64,000 nucleotides of DNA from an uncultured Aquimarina sp. (lineage in GTDB: Bacteria > Bacteroidota > Bacteroidia > Flavobacteriales > Flavobacteriaceae): assembly GCA_947501475.1 (NCBI GenBank), contig CANMWA010000016.1:1-64000 (forward strand), given 5' to 3'. Each line of letters opens with the position of its first letter. Within the stretch, counting starts at the first letter, position 1. The position numbers were made by a program, and so were the translations under genes. Positions 9,354-17,134 of this stretch are shown here, piece after piece. The notes under the pieces are model-generated. The model was given only the letters and a program-made list of their open reading frames with translations, searched no databases and was not told where the DNA came from.

Positions 9354-10991
9354 GTGAGAACGCTACACGTAATTACTAATTTTTTTATTGTATTCATTAT
9401 TACTTTGCTTATAGGATGTGGTAGCGATGATGATACTGGTCTCGATCAGGATAATCCTCAACAAAGTTTTAATACCATTACCTCATTTAATTTTTTGACA
9501 TCAAATAATGCTACATTAAATACTAATATAGCAGGTAAAATTGATCAAGAAAACAAAATCATTACGGTAGAATTTGATAGTGCAACAGATATTACGGCTC
9601 TTAAACCAAATATAGAAATCGCAACAGGAGCCATAATAGAACCAGATCCACAGATTGCACAAGATTTTACAAATGAGATTACATATACGGTAACAGCAGA
9701 AAATGGAGATCAATCTATATATACAATACAGGTTTCTACTCTAGTAAAAGGCAATGAAAAACGAATGCTAAAGTTTGAAATTGTTAATACGTTTACAGAA
9801 GTTACTTATAACGGTATCATCGATGAAGAAAAAAAGGAAGTCACTTTGATACTCCCCGAAAATATAAACTTTAATTTCTTAGAATTCAATATTACAGTTT
9901 CTCAAGGAGCTACTAGTAGTACTACAAATGGGGGATCTAGTGTCGACTTTTCTGAGATTGTTGATTTTACTGTAACTGCAGAGGATGGGAGCTCTGCAGT
10001 ATATGCAGTAAATGTGTATAGAGAGAATACGTTGCGTAGTGACCGACAAGCACTTATTGATTTTTATAATGCAAGATCGATGTTTAACCCTCTTGCACTT
10101 GCAAGTTGGAGTAAAGATGATATGAAAGATTGGCAAGGGGTAACTATTGAAGAAGGGAGAGTAACCAAATTATTAATATCAGATCCAAATCTATTCATGA
10201 AAGTAGTTCCTGCAAGTATTGGAAAACTCACAAAGCTTAGATCATTAACTTTGTTAAGTATATCTCTGGAAGAAATACCAAATACTATTGGGAACTTAAC
10301 AGAATTACAGATTCTTGATTTATCTGGTAATTCATTGAAAGAACTCCCAAAAGAGATTGGAAACTTAACAAAATTGAGAACCCTAGACCTGTCAAATAAC
10401 CAATTAAAGACTATCCCCGATGAGATTGGAAACCTAACAGAGTTATCATTTCAACTACATTTATCAGATAATAATTTAGAAAGTATCCCAAGTAGTATTA
10501 GAAACTTAACAAAATTAGGATTCCTTCGTTTGTCAAATAATTCATTAAAAAATATTCCAGAAAACACCTTAGGAAACTTAACAGGATTAATTACTCTAGA
10601 TATATCAAACAATAAAGATTTAGTAAGTATACCAGGTGATTTGGGTAAATTAACAGGATTATCGAACCTTTATCTATCTAATACATCATTAACGACTATT
10701 CCAGATAATTTTTGGGAACTAATAGGGTTGAGAGAACTCGATTTATCTGATAATTCAGTAACAAGTATTTCTACACAAATAGAGGCCCTCACAGAATTAC
10801 AATTACTTAATATATCAGACAATAGATTAGGAAGTATTCCTCGTGAGATAGGCAATCTAGGATCATTAATACGGTTAGATATATCAAAAAATCCATTAAC
10901 AATAATCCCAAGAGAAGTTTGTGATTTAGACTTCATACTTGACTCATCTTTTGTTAAAGATCAAGACGATGAATGTGAAATCGAACCATAA
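9354..10991 (+). CDS. Leucine-rich-repeat lipoprotein with two DUF5018-like domains
   Basis: A 545-residue surface lipoprotein. It starts at a GTG, since no ATG lies before the lipobox. The signal ends in LLIGC (Cys22) followed by GSDDD, an acidic tail typical of exported Bacteroidota lipoproteins. Residues about 40-128 and 137-222 are two beta repeats of the DUF5018 type, each ending in Y(T/A)V-x-AE-(N/D)-G-x(5)-Y-x-(I/V)-x-V. An LRR cap follows (DRQALIDFYN ... WQGVTIEEGRVTKLL, about 230-275), then about ten LRRs (about 290-525) of the form IGNLTELQILDLSGNSLKEL. LRRs of this kind usually mediate binding. It stands alone in a low-density region; the ligand is unknown. Confidence 0.88.
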   Translation: MRTLHVITNFFIVFIITLLIGCGSDDDTGLDQDNPQQSFNTITSFNFLTSNNATLNTNIAGKIDQENKIITVEFDSATDITALKPNIEIATGAIIEPDPQIAQDFTNEITYTVTAENGDQSIYTIQVSTLVKGNEKRMLKFEIVNTFTEVTYNGIIDEEKKEVTLILPENINFNFLEFNITVSQGATSSTTNGGSSVDFSEIVDFTVTAEDGSSAVYAVNVYRENTLRSDRQALIDFYNARSMFNPLALASWSKDDMKDWQGVTIEEGRVTKLLISDPNLFMKVVPASIGKLTKLRSLTLLSISLEEIPNTIGNLTELQILDLSGNSLKELPKEIGNLTKLRTLDLSNNQLKTIPDEIGNLTELSFQLHLSDNNLESIPSSIRNLTKLGFLRLSNNSLKNIPENTLGNLTGLITLDISNNKDLVSIPGDLGKLTGLSNLYLSNTSLTTIPDNFWELIGLRELDLSDNSVTSISTQIEALTELQLLNISDNRLGSIPREIGNLGSLIRLDISKNPLTIIPREVCDLDFILDSSFVKDQDDECEIEP

Positions 10992-11440
10992 ATAATTGCT
11001 ATACACAAAATAAATAGCATCAATATTGAAAAATTACTTCTGCTATTTGATATTTTAAGAACACTAACTGAAGTATTTAAAAAAGGTATCCATAACAAGT
11101 GCAGACTCTGTATATATGGGCAAATAGGTTGGTGGTAACATCTGCAATTCTTAATGTAACCCTTTTTGTGTTAATGCTATTTTGCTTGATTTGTCTTAAA
11201 ATCTACCAATTATAAAAGCAAACATACTACAAGTAAATTTGTGATAGGTTCTTACATATTTTAAATCAATTTTTGCAGGAGTAAATTGATATTCAATACG
11301 TAAGATTTGTTTGAATGTTATATTGATTTTGAGTAGATAAAGAGCAAGTTGAGTTCTCTACGTAAGGAGCTCACTTGCATCTTTATTGTATTCAAAATTA
11401 CAGTCAAATTCTATAAATGACTATTAAGTAAGGGAAAATT
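10992..11440. other. Intergenic region, non-coding by eye
   Basis: About 450 bp with frequent stops in all frames. It contains an imperfect hairpin at 11343-11378. A block near 11203 (AAAATCTACCAATTATAAA) is loosely repeated near 11797 (AAAATCTACCAAATACAAA). I see no gene here. Confidence 0.4.
11343..11378 (+). terminator. Imperfect hairpin, possible terminator
   Basis: GCAAGTTGAGTTCTC and GGAGCTCACTTGC form an imperfect stem over a short loop, followed by a T-rich stretch. It lies about 350 bp after the LRR gene, too far to be an obvious terminator for it. Weak call. Confidence 0.3.
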
Positions 11441-11739
11441 GTGAATAGATATATTCGTTTTACAATGTTGCTCTTTTTTAACTCTGTTACATTATTTGCA
11501 GAAGAAATAAGAGAAATACATATTATACCAAAAAAACAAATAGCACTCTAGATACTAGTGAAGTTATGTATATCGAACAAGGCGCAGAGGTTAGTCTAAA
11601 CGTCCAAGATTTTTAGACTACAAAAATTAAACAAAATTTCTTCCAGGATTTTGTATCCAGGCTTTTAGAGTTTAATTATTTGAATAAAACTCAAAATAAT
11701 TCTTATCGATATATGAGCACAAAAATGCTAAAGAATTAA
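11441..11739 (+). pseudogene. Decayed small secreted-protein gene
   Basis: A GTG at 11441 opens a frame with a signal-peptide-like start (VNRYIRFTMLLFFNSVTLFA, then EEIREIHIIPKK), which stops soon after a run of seven A (11530-11536). Restoring one base in that run continues the protein as TNSTLDTSEVMYIEQGAEVS ... VQDF. A TAG at 11614 stops it again, and beyond it the same frame stays open for 40 more codons (TTKIKQNFFQDFVSRLLEFN ...) to TAA at 11737. One frameshift and one nonsense codon in an otherwise readable frame suggest a dead gene. The original family is not recognised. A programmed frameshift is possible but less likely, given the downstream stop. Confidence 0.4.
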
Positions 11740-11953
11740 TAAAATAAGTGTATTGCCTCTCTAAAGATTATCTCTTATGTAAGATTTGGATAAAAATCTA
11801 CCAAATACAAAGCCAAATCAGCGCTTAATCAATTAGCGTTATATAATCTTCAAATTTTTGCCAAGTTTTATAGTGTTTTTAAAATGTTCTTAGACATAAA
11901 CTTGAGTGTCTATAAAAAAATCAAGAATATTAATTTATAAACACAATTAAATC

Positions 11954-12118
11954 ATGAAAATTAACGAATTAAAAGGGGCTAAATTCCTTAGTAAAGCAGA
12001 ACAAAAATCAATTGCAGGAGGAGGACCTGCTGGTACAGAAGATCCACTTTGGTGTTTCAAAGTGTGTAGAGGTCAAGGGGGGTCTGTAGCACACTGTAAA
12101 GAGTGGTGTATGTTCTAA
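11954..12118 (+). CDS. Double-glycine leader peptide with four cysteines (bacteriocin/RiPP-like precursor)
   Basis: A 54-residue peptide. Residues 1-23 (MKINELKGAKFLSKAEQKSI, then AGG) match the flavobacterial leader pattern L-S-K-x-E-Q-K-x-I-x-GG, which is normally cut after GG by a peptidase-containing ABC exporter. The 31-residue tail carries Cys34, Cys38, Cys48 and Cys52, that is CX3C-X9-CX3C, with aromatic residues next to three of the cysteines (WC, WC, CMF). The spacing suits two helices joined by two disulfides, or post-translational crosslinks. No modification enzyme, exporter or immunity gene is visible in the window. A clean terminator follows 38 bp after the stop, supporting a real transcription unit. 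Confidence 0.72.
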   Translation: MKINELKGAKFLSKAEQKSIAGGGPAGTEDPLWCFKVCRGQGGSVAHCKEWCMF

Positions 12119-12156
12119 TATCTCTCTTCAAATTTTTCATCAAAAATTTTGATGTC

Positions 12157-12193
12157 AAAACCAGAGTGCTTTAGTACTCTGGTTTTCTTTTTT
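12157..12193 (+). terminator. Rho-independent terminator of the four-cysteine peptide gene
   Basis: An 11-bp perfect stem, AAAACCAGAGT / ACTCTGGTTTT, with an 8-nt loop (GCTTTAGT), followed by CTTTTTT. It lies 38 bp downstream of the peptide stop codon. Confidence 0.85.
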
Positions 12194-12366
12194 ATTAAAA
12201 TACTGTTAGATATAAAGTAATATCCGCCGATTACAAATCTTAACAAGGAAGATAGATTGTTTTTCAAGAGTTTTGATATGAATTAACCAGGTACATAGAT
12301 CATAAAACAATAATAAGCGGTTCCCGAAAAGCTATACTAGAGTAGGGGTATATTAAACTTAAAACC

Positions 12367-12507
12367 ATGAAAATCAAAGCAAAAAATCTTACAACGTATC
12401 AAACCAAAGTAACAAAAAATATGCTTCTAGAAAAATCAAAATTTAAAATGGTGTATGGCGGGGCACGTCGTGATGGAGATCCCTATCCACAACCCAGTAG
12501 ACCATAA
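12367..12507 (+). CDS. Possible second double-glycine precursor peptide
   Basis: A 46-residue ORF starting MKIKAKNLTTYQTKVTKNML with a Gly-Gly at 31-32 (KMVYGG), followed by a 14-residue hydrophilic tail rich in Arg, Asp and Pro (ARRDGDPYPQPSRP). The ATG lies in an AAAACC context like that of other short genes here. It is the second GG peptide within 400 bp, but it lacks cysteines and its leader does not match the LSKxEQKxI pattern. It could be a distinct exported peptide or a chance ORF. No partner enzymes are seen. Confidence 0.42.
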   Translation: MKIKAKNLTTYQTKVTKNMLLEKSKFKMVYGGARRDGDPYPQPSRP

Positions 12508-12518
12508 TAAATGAATTA

Positions 12519-12650
12519 ATAATGAGAGAGAGAATGACTAATGTGTTATTTTTTGGGGTTAGTTAGATATAAAATAACTCATTTTTAAATTCTATTTATA
12601 GATACATTAAGTTTATCATATTTTGAACTTTTGTTCTCTCTTCTCATTAT
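12519..12650. repeat. Imperfect inverted repeat enclosing about 100 bp
   Basis: ATAATGAGAGAGAGAA (12519-12534) faces TTCTCTCTTCTCATTAT (12634-12650), identical but for one inserted base. The enclosed DNA has no ORF. It could be a short MITE-like remnant or a long-range RNA pairing; no target-site duplication is convincing. Confidence 0.3.
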
Positions 12651-12731
12651 AATAGTGTGTATTAAAAAAATCAAATTATTAAAGTAAACATGTCAAAGGT
12701 ATTCTTGCAGGATATTTAACAAAATGATATT

Positions 12732-12753
12732 AAGGGTATTTACCCTTTTTTTT
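12732..12753 (+). terminator. Terminator-like hairpin
   Basis: A 7-bp perfect stem, AAGGGTA / TACCCTT, with a 2-nt loop and a run of T. The nearest upstream plus-strand gene is the short GG peptide ending at 12507. It lies within a chance 32-codon ORF (about 12724-12822), which I do not call. Confidence 0.4.
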
Positions 12754-13018
12754 ATAGGTAATACACTTGGTTTTTTTAAAACAGGAATAGATATCTTTGA
12801 TATTAAATCAAATAGAGACTAAATATTTAGCTATATGTATACTCCACTCTTACGATTAGAATCCCGCTATTATACAGTATCATTAAGATAAGACCGTCTA
12901 AAGGGAAAGAAACGCAAAAAGCAACGATGCTTAACTATTAGTTTCTATAAAGAATGATCATCATAATATGTAGGCTTCAATACACATGAATGAGTAATTA
13001 ATTTTTAAGTCAAAAAAG

Positions 13019-13858
13019 ATGAAAAAATTAAAAGTATTAGCACTATATATGGTAATTATAGGGCTGTTTTGGTCTTGCCAAAAGAAAGAAATCACCAAAG
13101 AAATCCCACAAGAAGTAACTGTTTTACCTACCAAGAATCAGTTACTGAAGCTGAAAAACATGGGGATAAATACCAATAATGTGATTCTTAAGGATATTAC
13201 TACGCCAGATAGTATCACTACAAAATATTTGGTTTCGGGAGATATTATAATACCTGTAGAAGAGTTAGATCATTATGCTAATTTAAAAGCACTTGATAGT
13301 GTTAATAAGCAATACATTGAATTAAATTTGGTTACCGGTACTAATAAAAACATTGATATTCTTGGTTATGTAGGTGATGGTTATGCACTAACTAATAAAA
13401 TGCAAATTGGGCTGCAATGGGCAGTTAATAACTATAATGCTTTAGGAAACACCCTTAGTTTTAATCTTAGTTTTGGTGAGGATATAGCTACAGCCGATAT
13501 TGTAGTATATAAACTCGACGATCCAAGGAGTGGTGGATTTTCTGGGTTTCCTAATAAGGATGGAGAGCCTAATAAATTTATTGCTATTTTTTCTGGAACC
13601 AATGACCTTACTTTTAATGTAAATGAACATGTGATAGGTCATGAAATTGGGCATGCCGTTGGATTGAGGCATCAGGATTGGTTTGATCACCAAAGTTGTG
13701 ATTATGAAGGTTCTTTTCCGGTAGAACCATCAGCAATTTGGATATCAGGAACAGCATTGTCTTCCTCCGAAGATTCTATAATGCTGGCTTGTTTTGGCCC
13801 CAATGAAGATGGTGAACTAACAGCTTCAGACATACAAGCACTACATAAATTATATTAA
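13019..13858 (+). CDS. M57-type 'HEIGH' zinc metalloprotease lipoprotein
   Basis: A 279-residue lipoprotein. The signal peptide ends at the lipobox LFWSC (Cys20). Residues about 115-275 form the protease domain. The zinc motif VIGHEIGHAVGLRH supplies His208, Glu209, His212 and His218, matching the Peptidase_M57 (dual-action HEIGH) family. The upstream stretch IGLQWAVNNYNALGNTLSFN is the usual start of this domain. The C-terminal part (SSSEDSIMLACFG ... LTASDIQALHKLY) carries the typical Asp-Ile-x-Ala-Leu-x-x-Leu-Tyr end, as in astacin/matrixin-like enzymes. The substrate is unknown. It lies 500 bp downstream of the GG peptides; a link to peptide processing would be speculation, since GG leaders are normally cut by C39 peptidases. 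Confidence 0.88.
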   Translation: MKKLKVLALYMVIIGLFWSCQKKEITKEIPQEVTVLPTKNQLLKLKNMGINTNNVILKDITTPDSITTKYLVSGDIIIPVEELDHYANLKALDSVNKQYIELNLVTGTNKNIDILGYVGDGYALTNKMQIGLQWAVNNYNALGNTLSFNLSFGEDIATADIVVYKLDDPRSGGFSGFPNKDGEPNKFIAIFSGTNDLTFNVNEHVIGHEIGHAVGLRHQDWFDHQSCDYEGSFPVEPSAIWISGTALSSSEDSIMLACFGPNEDGELTASDIQALHKLY

Positions 13859-13869
13859 TTTAATGCGTT

Positions 13870-14505
13870 TTATTTTTTACTTAATGCAAGTTGAATTCCT
13901 AATACGATAAAAAGCCCTCCTGTCGTTTTATCAAGCCAATATTTTACTTTAGGGTTTTTCCTGATTTTATGAGCAAGCTTAGCCGAGAACAAGGCTAGCA
14001 TAAGACACCAAATGGTACCTGTTGTCAAAAAAGTTAGCCCTAATATCAAAAAAGGTAGAACACTTGTCGCATAGTTTGGATCTATAAATTGAGGTAAAAA
14101 TGCTAAAAAGAAGAGCGCTACTTTAGGATTAAGAACATTGGTTAAAACACCAGAGATATAGATTTTTGAGTAGTTTTGTGCTACTTCATCTTCTTGAAAT
14201 ATTTCTGAAGTAGTAGCTGCTTTTGATAATAATGCTCTAATCCCAAGATAAATAAGATATGCAGCTCCGGCATATTTAACAAAGCTAAAAGCAATAGCCG
14301 ATTTGGCTAAAAGGATTGATAATCCTAGAGCAGCAAAAATACAATGCAAAAATGCTCCAGAAGAAATGCCTAGAGCAGATACAATGCCAGATTTTTTTCC
14401 TTGAGAAATACTTCTTCCTAAAATATACATGGTATCTGCTCCAGGGGTTAAGTTTAATAGTATACCGGCTAAAACAAAGGTGCCAAAATTTAGGATGCCA
14501 AACAT
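13870..14505 (-). CDS. LysE/RhtB family amino-acid exporter
   Basis: A 211-residue protein with about six hydrophobic helices, the normal size for the family. It carries the N-terminal signature LNLTPGADTMYILGRSISQG and G-x-x-S-G-x-x-x-H (ALGISSGAFLHCIFAALG). LysE/RhtB proteins export amino acids such as lysine, threonine or leucine, or related metabolites; the substrate cannot be read from sequence. It is divergent from an Lrp/AsnC regulator, 131 bp away, a common arrangement in which the regulator controls the exporter. It converges on the M57 gene with 11 bp between the stops. Confidence 0.92.
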   Translation of the reverse strand: MFGILNFGTFVLAGILLNLTPGADTMYILGRSISQGKKSGIVSALGISSGAFLHCIFAALGLSILLAKSAIAFSFVKYAGAAYLIYLGIRALLSKAATTSEIFQEDEVAQNYSKIYISGVLTNVLNPKVALFFLAFLPQFIDPNYATSVLPFLILGLTFLTTGTIWCLMLALFSAKLAHKIRKNPKVKYWLDKTTGGLFIVLGIQLALSKK

Positions 14506-14571
14506 AAGTCTTAGTTTTTAATGATTTTTATAAGACCAAAATTATAGGTTTACAGGTTCATGGCTAAATCA

Positions 14572-14636
14572 AATCGTTGGTAAAAATTTGTTTTTTTAAT
14601 AGATTATTGTTTATTTATCCAAAAATACCAACGATT
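14572..14636. promoter_or_regulatory. Inverted-repeat operator between lysE-like and lrp-like genes
   Basis: AATCGTTGGTA (14572-14582) and TACCAACGATT (14626-14636) are a perfect 11-bp inverted pair 43 bp apart. The second arm abuts the ATG at 14637. Lrp/AsnC proteins wrap DNA over spaced sites, so an autoregulatory operator is likely (inference). In RNA the arms could also pair and cover the start codon. Confidence 0.6.
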
Positions 14637-15080
14637 ATGGTAAAAGATGATTTAGACTGGAAGATTTTAGAGCAGCTACAAGAAAATGCCCGATTATCAT
14701 TTGCACAAATAGGTAGAGAGGTGGGGCTTTCGCCCTCTGCAGTTGCAGAACGAGTACAGCGTATGGAGGATACCGAGGTTATTACCGGATACAAAGCAAC
14801 AATCAACCCTTCTAAACTAGGGTGGTCTCTCTCTGCATTTATTATGATGAGCGTTAGTAGCGTAAACTTTGAACCCTTTACCTGTGCATTGGATGAATAC
14901 CCCGAAATGGTAGAGTGTACTCGTGTGACCGGCAAAGATTGCCTGATTATGAAATTTTATATAAAAGATAGTACACATCTCGAAGAGGTGATTAATCGTT
15001 TAGCAAAACATGGTGATCCAACTACTTTGCTGATTTTAAATGAGATGAAAAAAAATGGCAAAATAATGCGATGTGTGTAG
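14637..15080 (+). CDS. Lrp/AsnC family transcriptional regulator
   Basis: 147 residues from the ATG at 14637, the conserved family start (MVKDDLDWKILEQLQENARL). Upstream in-frame codons back to a TTG at 14577 run through the inverted repeat and are not used here. The HTH covers about 5-60 (LSFAQIGREVGLSPSAVAERVQRME). The RAM effector domain covers about 65-147 (ALDEYPEMVECTRVTGKDCLIMKFY), with the GxDC turn that lines the amino-acid pocket. It is divergent from the LysE exporter and presumably controls that gene and itself through the flanking inverted repeat. Confidence 0.92.
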   Translation: MVKDDLDWKILEQLQENARLSFAQIGREVGLSPSAVAERVQRMEDTEVITGYKATINPSKLGWSLSAFIMMSVSSVNFEPFTCALDEYPEMVECTRVTGKDCLIMKFYIKDSTHLEEVINRLAKHGDPTTLLILNEMKKNGKIMRCV

Positions 15081-15213
15081 TTTTCTAAATTACTATTTTC
15101 TACAAAACGATAAAATTTACCTTTAATCGAGGATTGACCTTTTAAAGCATTACCCTTTTCTTCTTTTCTAAATGAGAAGTATACTTTCATAGTATTCTTA
15201 AAAGAATTATCCA

Positions 15214-15435
15214 ATGGAAGGTAATTTAGAAAATTCAGATGTTAGATTGATCATACGTAATTTGATCACATTCATTGTGGTCGAAGGAAAACACTATGTA
15301 AGTGATCATCAAAAAAAAGCATATGTTTCTGGATATATACACCTCTTGGCAAAAACTATTCATTTGATTAATGAAGAAAACGAACAAACATTAATAGAAG
15401 ATATCGCAAATGATATCACCAAATATTTAAAATAA
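15214..15435 (+). CDS. Hypothetical small protein, 73 aa
   Basis: An acidic/basic mixed helical protein without signal peptide or membrane segment (MEGNLENSDVRLIIRNLITF ... DDITKYLK-like end). I do not recognise a family. Support for a real gene comes from a clean ATG start, a frame free of stops amid stop-rich surroundings, and a strong terminator 40 bp downstream. Function unknown. Confidence 0.55.
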   Translation: MEGNLENSDVRLIIRNLITFIVVEGKHYVSDHQKKAYVSGYIHLLAKTIHLINEENEQTLIEDIANDITKYLK

Positions 15436-15472
15436 AAAAATACCATTGGTTGGTTGTTTTTATGTTGATTTG

Positions 15473-15511
15473 AAGAAAGCTTTTTTAAATATTAAGAAAG
15501 CTTTCTTTTTT
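15473..15511 (+). terminator. Rho-independent terminator
   Basis: AAGAAAGCTT (15473-15482) pairs with AAGCTTTCTT (15498-15507) over a T/A-rich loop, followed by T residues. It lies 38 bp after the 73-residue gene. Confidence 0.7.
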
Positions 15512-15567
15512 AATGCAATAATATCTTTTATATCTTAAGCGTTTTAATATCCTAATCTTTTATCGCA

Positions 15568-16689
15568 GTGAACGAACAAGACTATATCGAACGGTTAAAA
15601 ACAGAAAATAAATTACTTCAGGATAAACTTGATAAAATAAATAAGGGTAAGCAAAAGAAAAAAAGGTTTAGATGGTGGCTCTTAAAAAAATCAAGCACTC
15701 CTATTTTTGGATCTCGCCTTAAAAAAAGCATTAGTAGCGCCATTAATGAATATAAAGAGTATAAAACCGTTTCGGTAGATACTGCTTCTGATGTTTCATC
15801 AAGTATCATCTGGAGAATCACAAGAATAGGATTATTTGCTTTTATGGTAGCAATAATACCTGCAGCAGTATTGATTTTTCAGACTACATTGTTGATGAGT
15901 CAGAACAAATTTATTCAAAAACAAAATAATTTGGTTGAAGCAGATCGTAGATCATCTTTGGTTTTTGTAATGAGTGATGTGCTTTCTGATTTTAATGAGG
16001 AGCTTAAATACAAAGGTTCGGGGGGGCGTAATATTAGTAAAACTCTTGAAGCGAGAATAATAGCATTGTGTATGGCCATGAAACCCTATAAATTTCAAGA
16101 AGATGGAGAATTGATCGAGAATCCCATTAGCCCAGAACGCGGACAATTATTGTCAATATTATTACAAAGTGACTTAGGATCAGAATCATCACAAGATATT
16201 TTGAATTCGGCAGATTTTAATTATACAGATCTTAGAAAAGTAAATTTAGGTAGAGGCGTGAACCTAAAATATGCACGATTAGATTATTCTGATTTAACAC
16301 AGGCTCAAATGCCGGCTGCTAATCTTGAAAGAAGTGAACTTAAAGAAGCCCAGATGAGTAAAATTAACTTATCTGATGCCAATCTTAAAAGAGCACGATT
16401 AAATAATGCTAATTTAGAAAGAGCAGAAATATTAAGTGCAAATCTCACAAATGCAAATTTGTATGGCGCAAACCTTTCTGGAGCAGATCTATCTGAAGCT
16501 ACATTGTGGGGGACCAAATTAGAAAATGCTAACCTTACCAATGCTATATTAGATAATGCCATTGTAGATCGCCAAGATTGGATGGATCATATCGACGCTA
16601 TTGGAGTAGAGGGAGCTGATGATATTGAAGATCGGTATAGAGTTAAAAAGCAAGGAAAACAACAGTTTATTATCGTTCCAAAAAAATGA
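15568..16689 (+). CDS. Membrane-anchored pentapeptide-repeat protein
   Basis: A 373-residue protein starting at a GTG (no nearby ATG in frame). An N-terminal coiled coil (about 1-30, RLKTENKLLQDKLDKINKGK) is followed by a basic stretch. One membrane segment spans about 85-108 (LFAFMVAIIPAAVLIFQTTL). A middle domain (about 115-210) is unassigned. Pentapeptide repeats A(D/N)Lxx run about 214-332 (for example ANLTNANLYGANLSGADLSE), which should fold into a right-handed quadrilateral beta-helix. The C-terminal tail ends in QQFIIVPKK. Pentapeptide proteins can mimic DNA or act as scaffolds; the membrane anchor favours a scaffold, but the role is unknown. It appears to be its own transcription unit. 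Confidence 0.85.
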   Translation: MNEQDYIERLKTENKLLQDKLDKINKGKQKKKRFRWWLLKKSSTPIFGSRLKKSISSAINEYKEYKTVSVDTASDVSSSIIWRITRIGLFAFMVAIIPAAVLIFQTTLLMSQNKFIQKQNNLVEADRRSSLVFVMSDVLSDFNEELKYKGSGGRNISKTLEARIIALCMAMKPYKFQEDGELIENPISPERGQLLSILLQSDLGSESSQDILNSADFNYTDLRKVNLGRGVNLKYARLDYSDLTQAQMPAANLERSELKEAQMSKINLSDANLKRARLNNANLERAEILSANLTNANLYGANLSGADLSEATLWGTKLENANLTNAILDNAIVDRQDWMDHIDAIGVEGADDIEDRYRVKKQGKQQFIIVPKK

Positions 16690-16693
16690 GATA

Positions 16694-17134
16694 TTATGTA
16701 GCCAATTTCTTAGGAAAAATAAGAGAATGAATTTTTGTTACTAACCAATTTCCTGCAGGAAAATATAATGCAAAAAACAATGCCATGCCTAAACTAAAAT
16801 TTTGAGGATTAAATGCATGGTCTAAAATGTTATCGGGATACACATATGATGTTTTAAGCCAATACCCTAAAAACTCAAGAATTCCCATAGCGACTAATCC
16901 ATATGCATATTGATCAAAAAACTTGTATCCTCTAAGAATAATCGAAATGGGTACCATATATAAAATATAACAGGTAATCACTTGCCACCAATAAGTAAAT
17001 CTAGCGATCTCCATTTCTGCGCCAAAACGATTCATTCCCAAGCCCCATAAAAAATAGATAGCTATATAAACTAAAATTAGAGTTTTAGGAGTTTCTTTTA
17101 GTTTTTGAATATTCTTGGTAAGTAATTTTTTCAT
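16694..17134 (-). CDS. Hypothetical polytopic membrane protein, 146 aa
   Basis: Four hydrophobic segments (about 20-38, 47-67, 75-95, 115-135). Aromatic-rich helices (ARFTYWWQVITCYILYMVPI; FSLGMALFFALYFPAGNWLV) resemble small carotenoid/lipid-associated membrane proteins, but I cannot name a family. The start overlaps the stop of the methyltransferase gene by 4 bp (ATGA), so it is translationally coupled to it. A shared role in modifying a hydrophobic metabolite is a reasonable guess and no more. Confidence 0.65.
   Translation of the reverse strand: MKKLLTKNIQKLKETPKTLILVYIAIYFLWGLGMNRFGAEMEIARFTYWWQVITCYILYMVPISIILRGYKFFDQYAYGLVAMGILEFLGYWLKTSYVYPDNILDHAFNPQNFSLGMALFFALYFPAGNWLVTKIHSLIFPKKLAT

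Noticed and set aside
12724..12822. 32-codon hydrophobic ORF (MILRVFTLFFIGNTLGFFKT...)
   Set aside because: It contains a terminator-like hairpin near its start, has no leader motif and no similarity I recognise; probably chance.
13019..13858. Idea that the M57 protease matures the nearby GG peptides
   Set aside because: GG leaders are cut by C39 cysteine peptidases of ABC exporters; the M57 enzyme is a lipoprotein outside the cytosol, and no shared operon is seen.
14957..15214. 85-residue minus-strand ORF over the end of the lrp-like gene
   Set aside because: Antisense to conserved Lrp codons, low-complexity, no family match.
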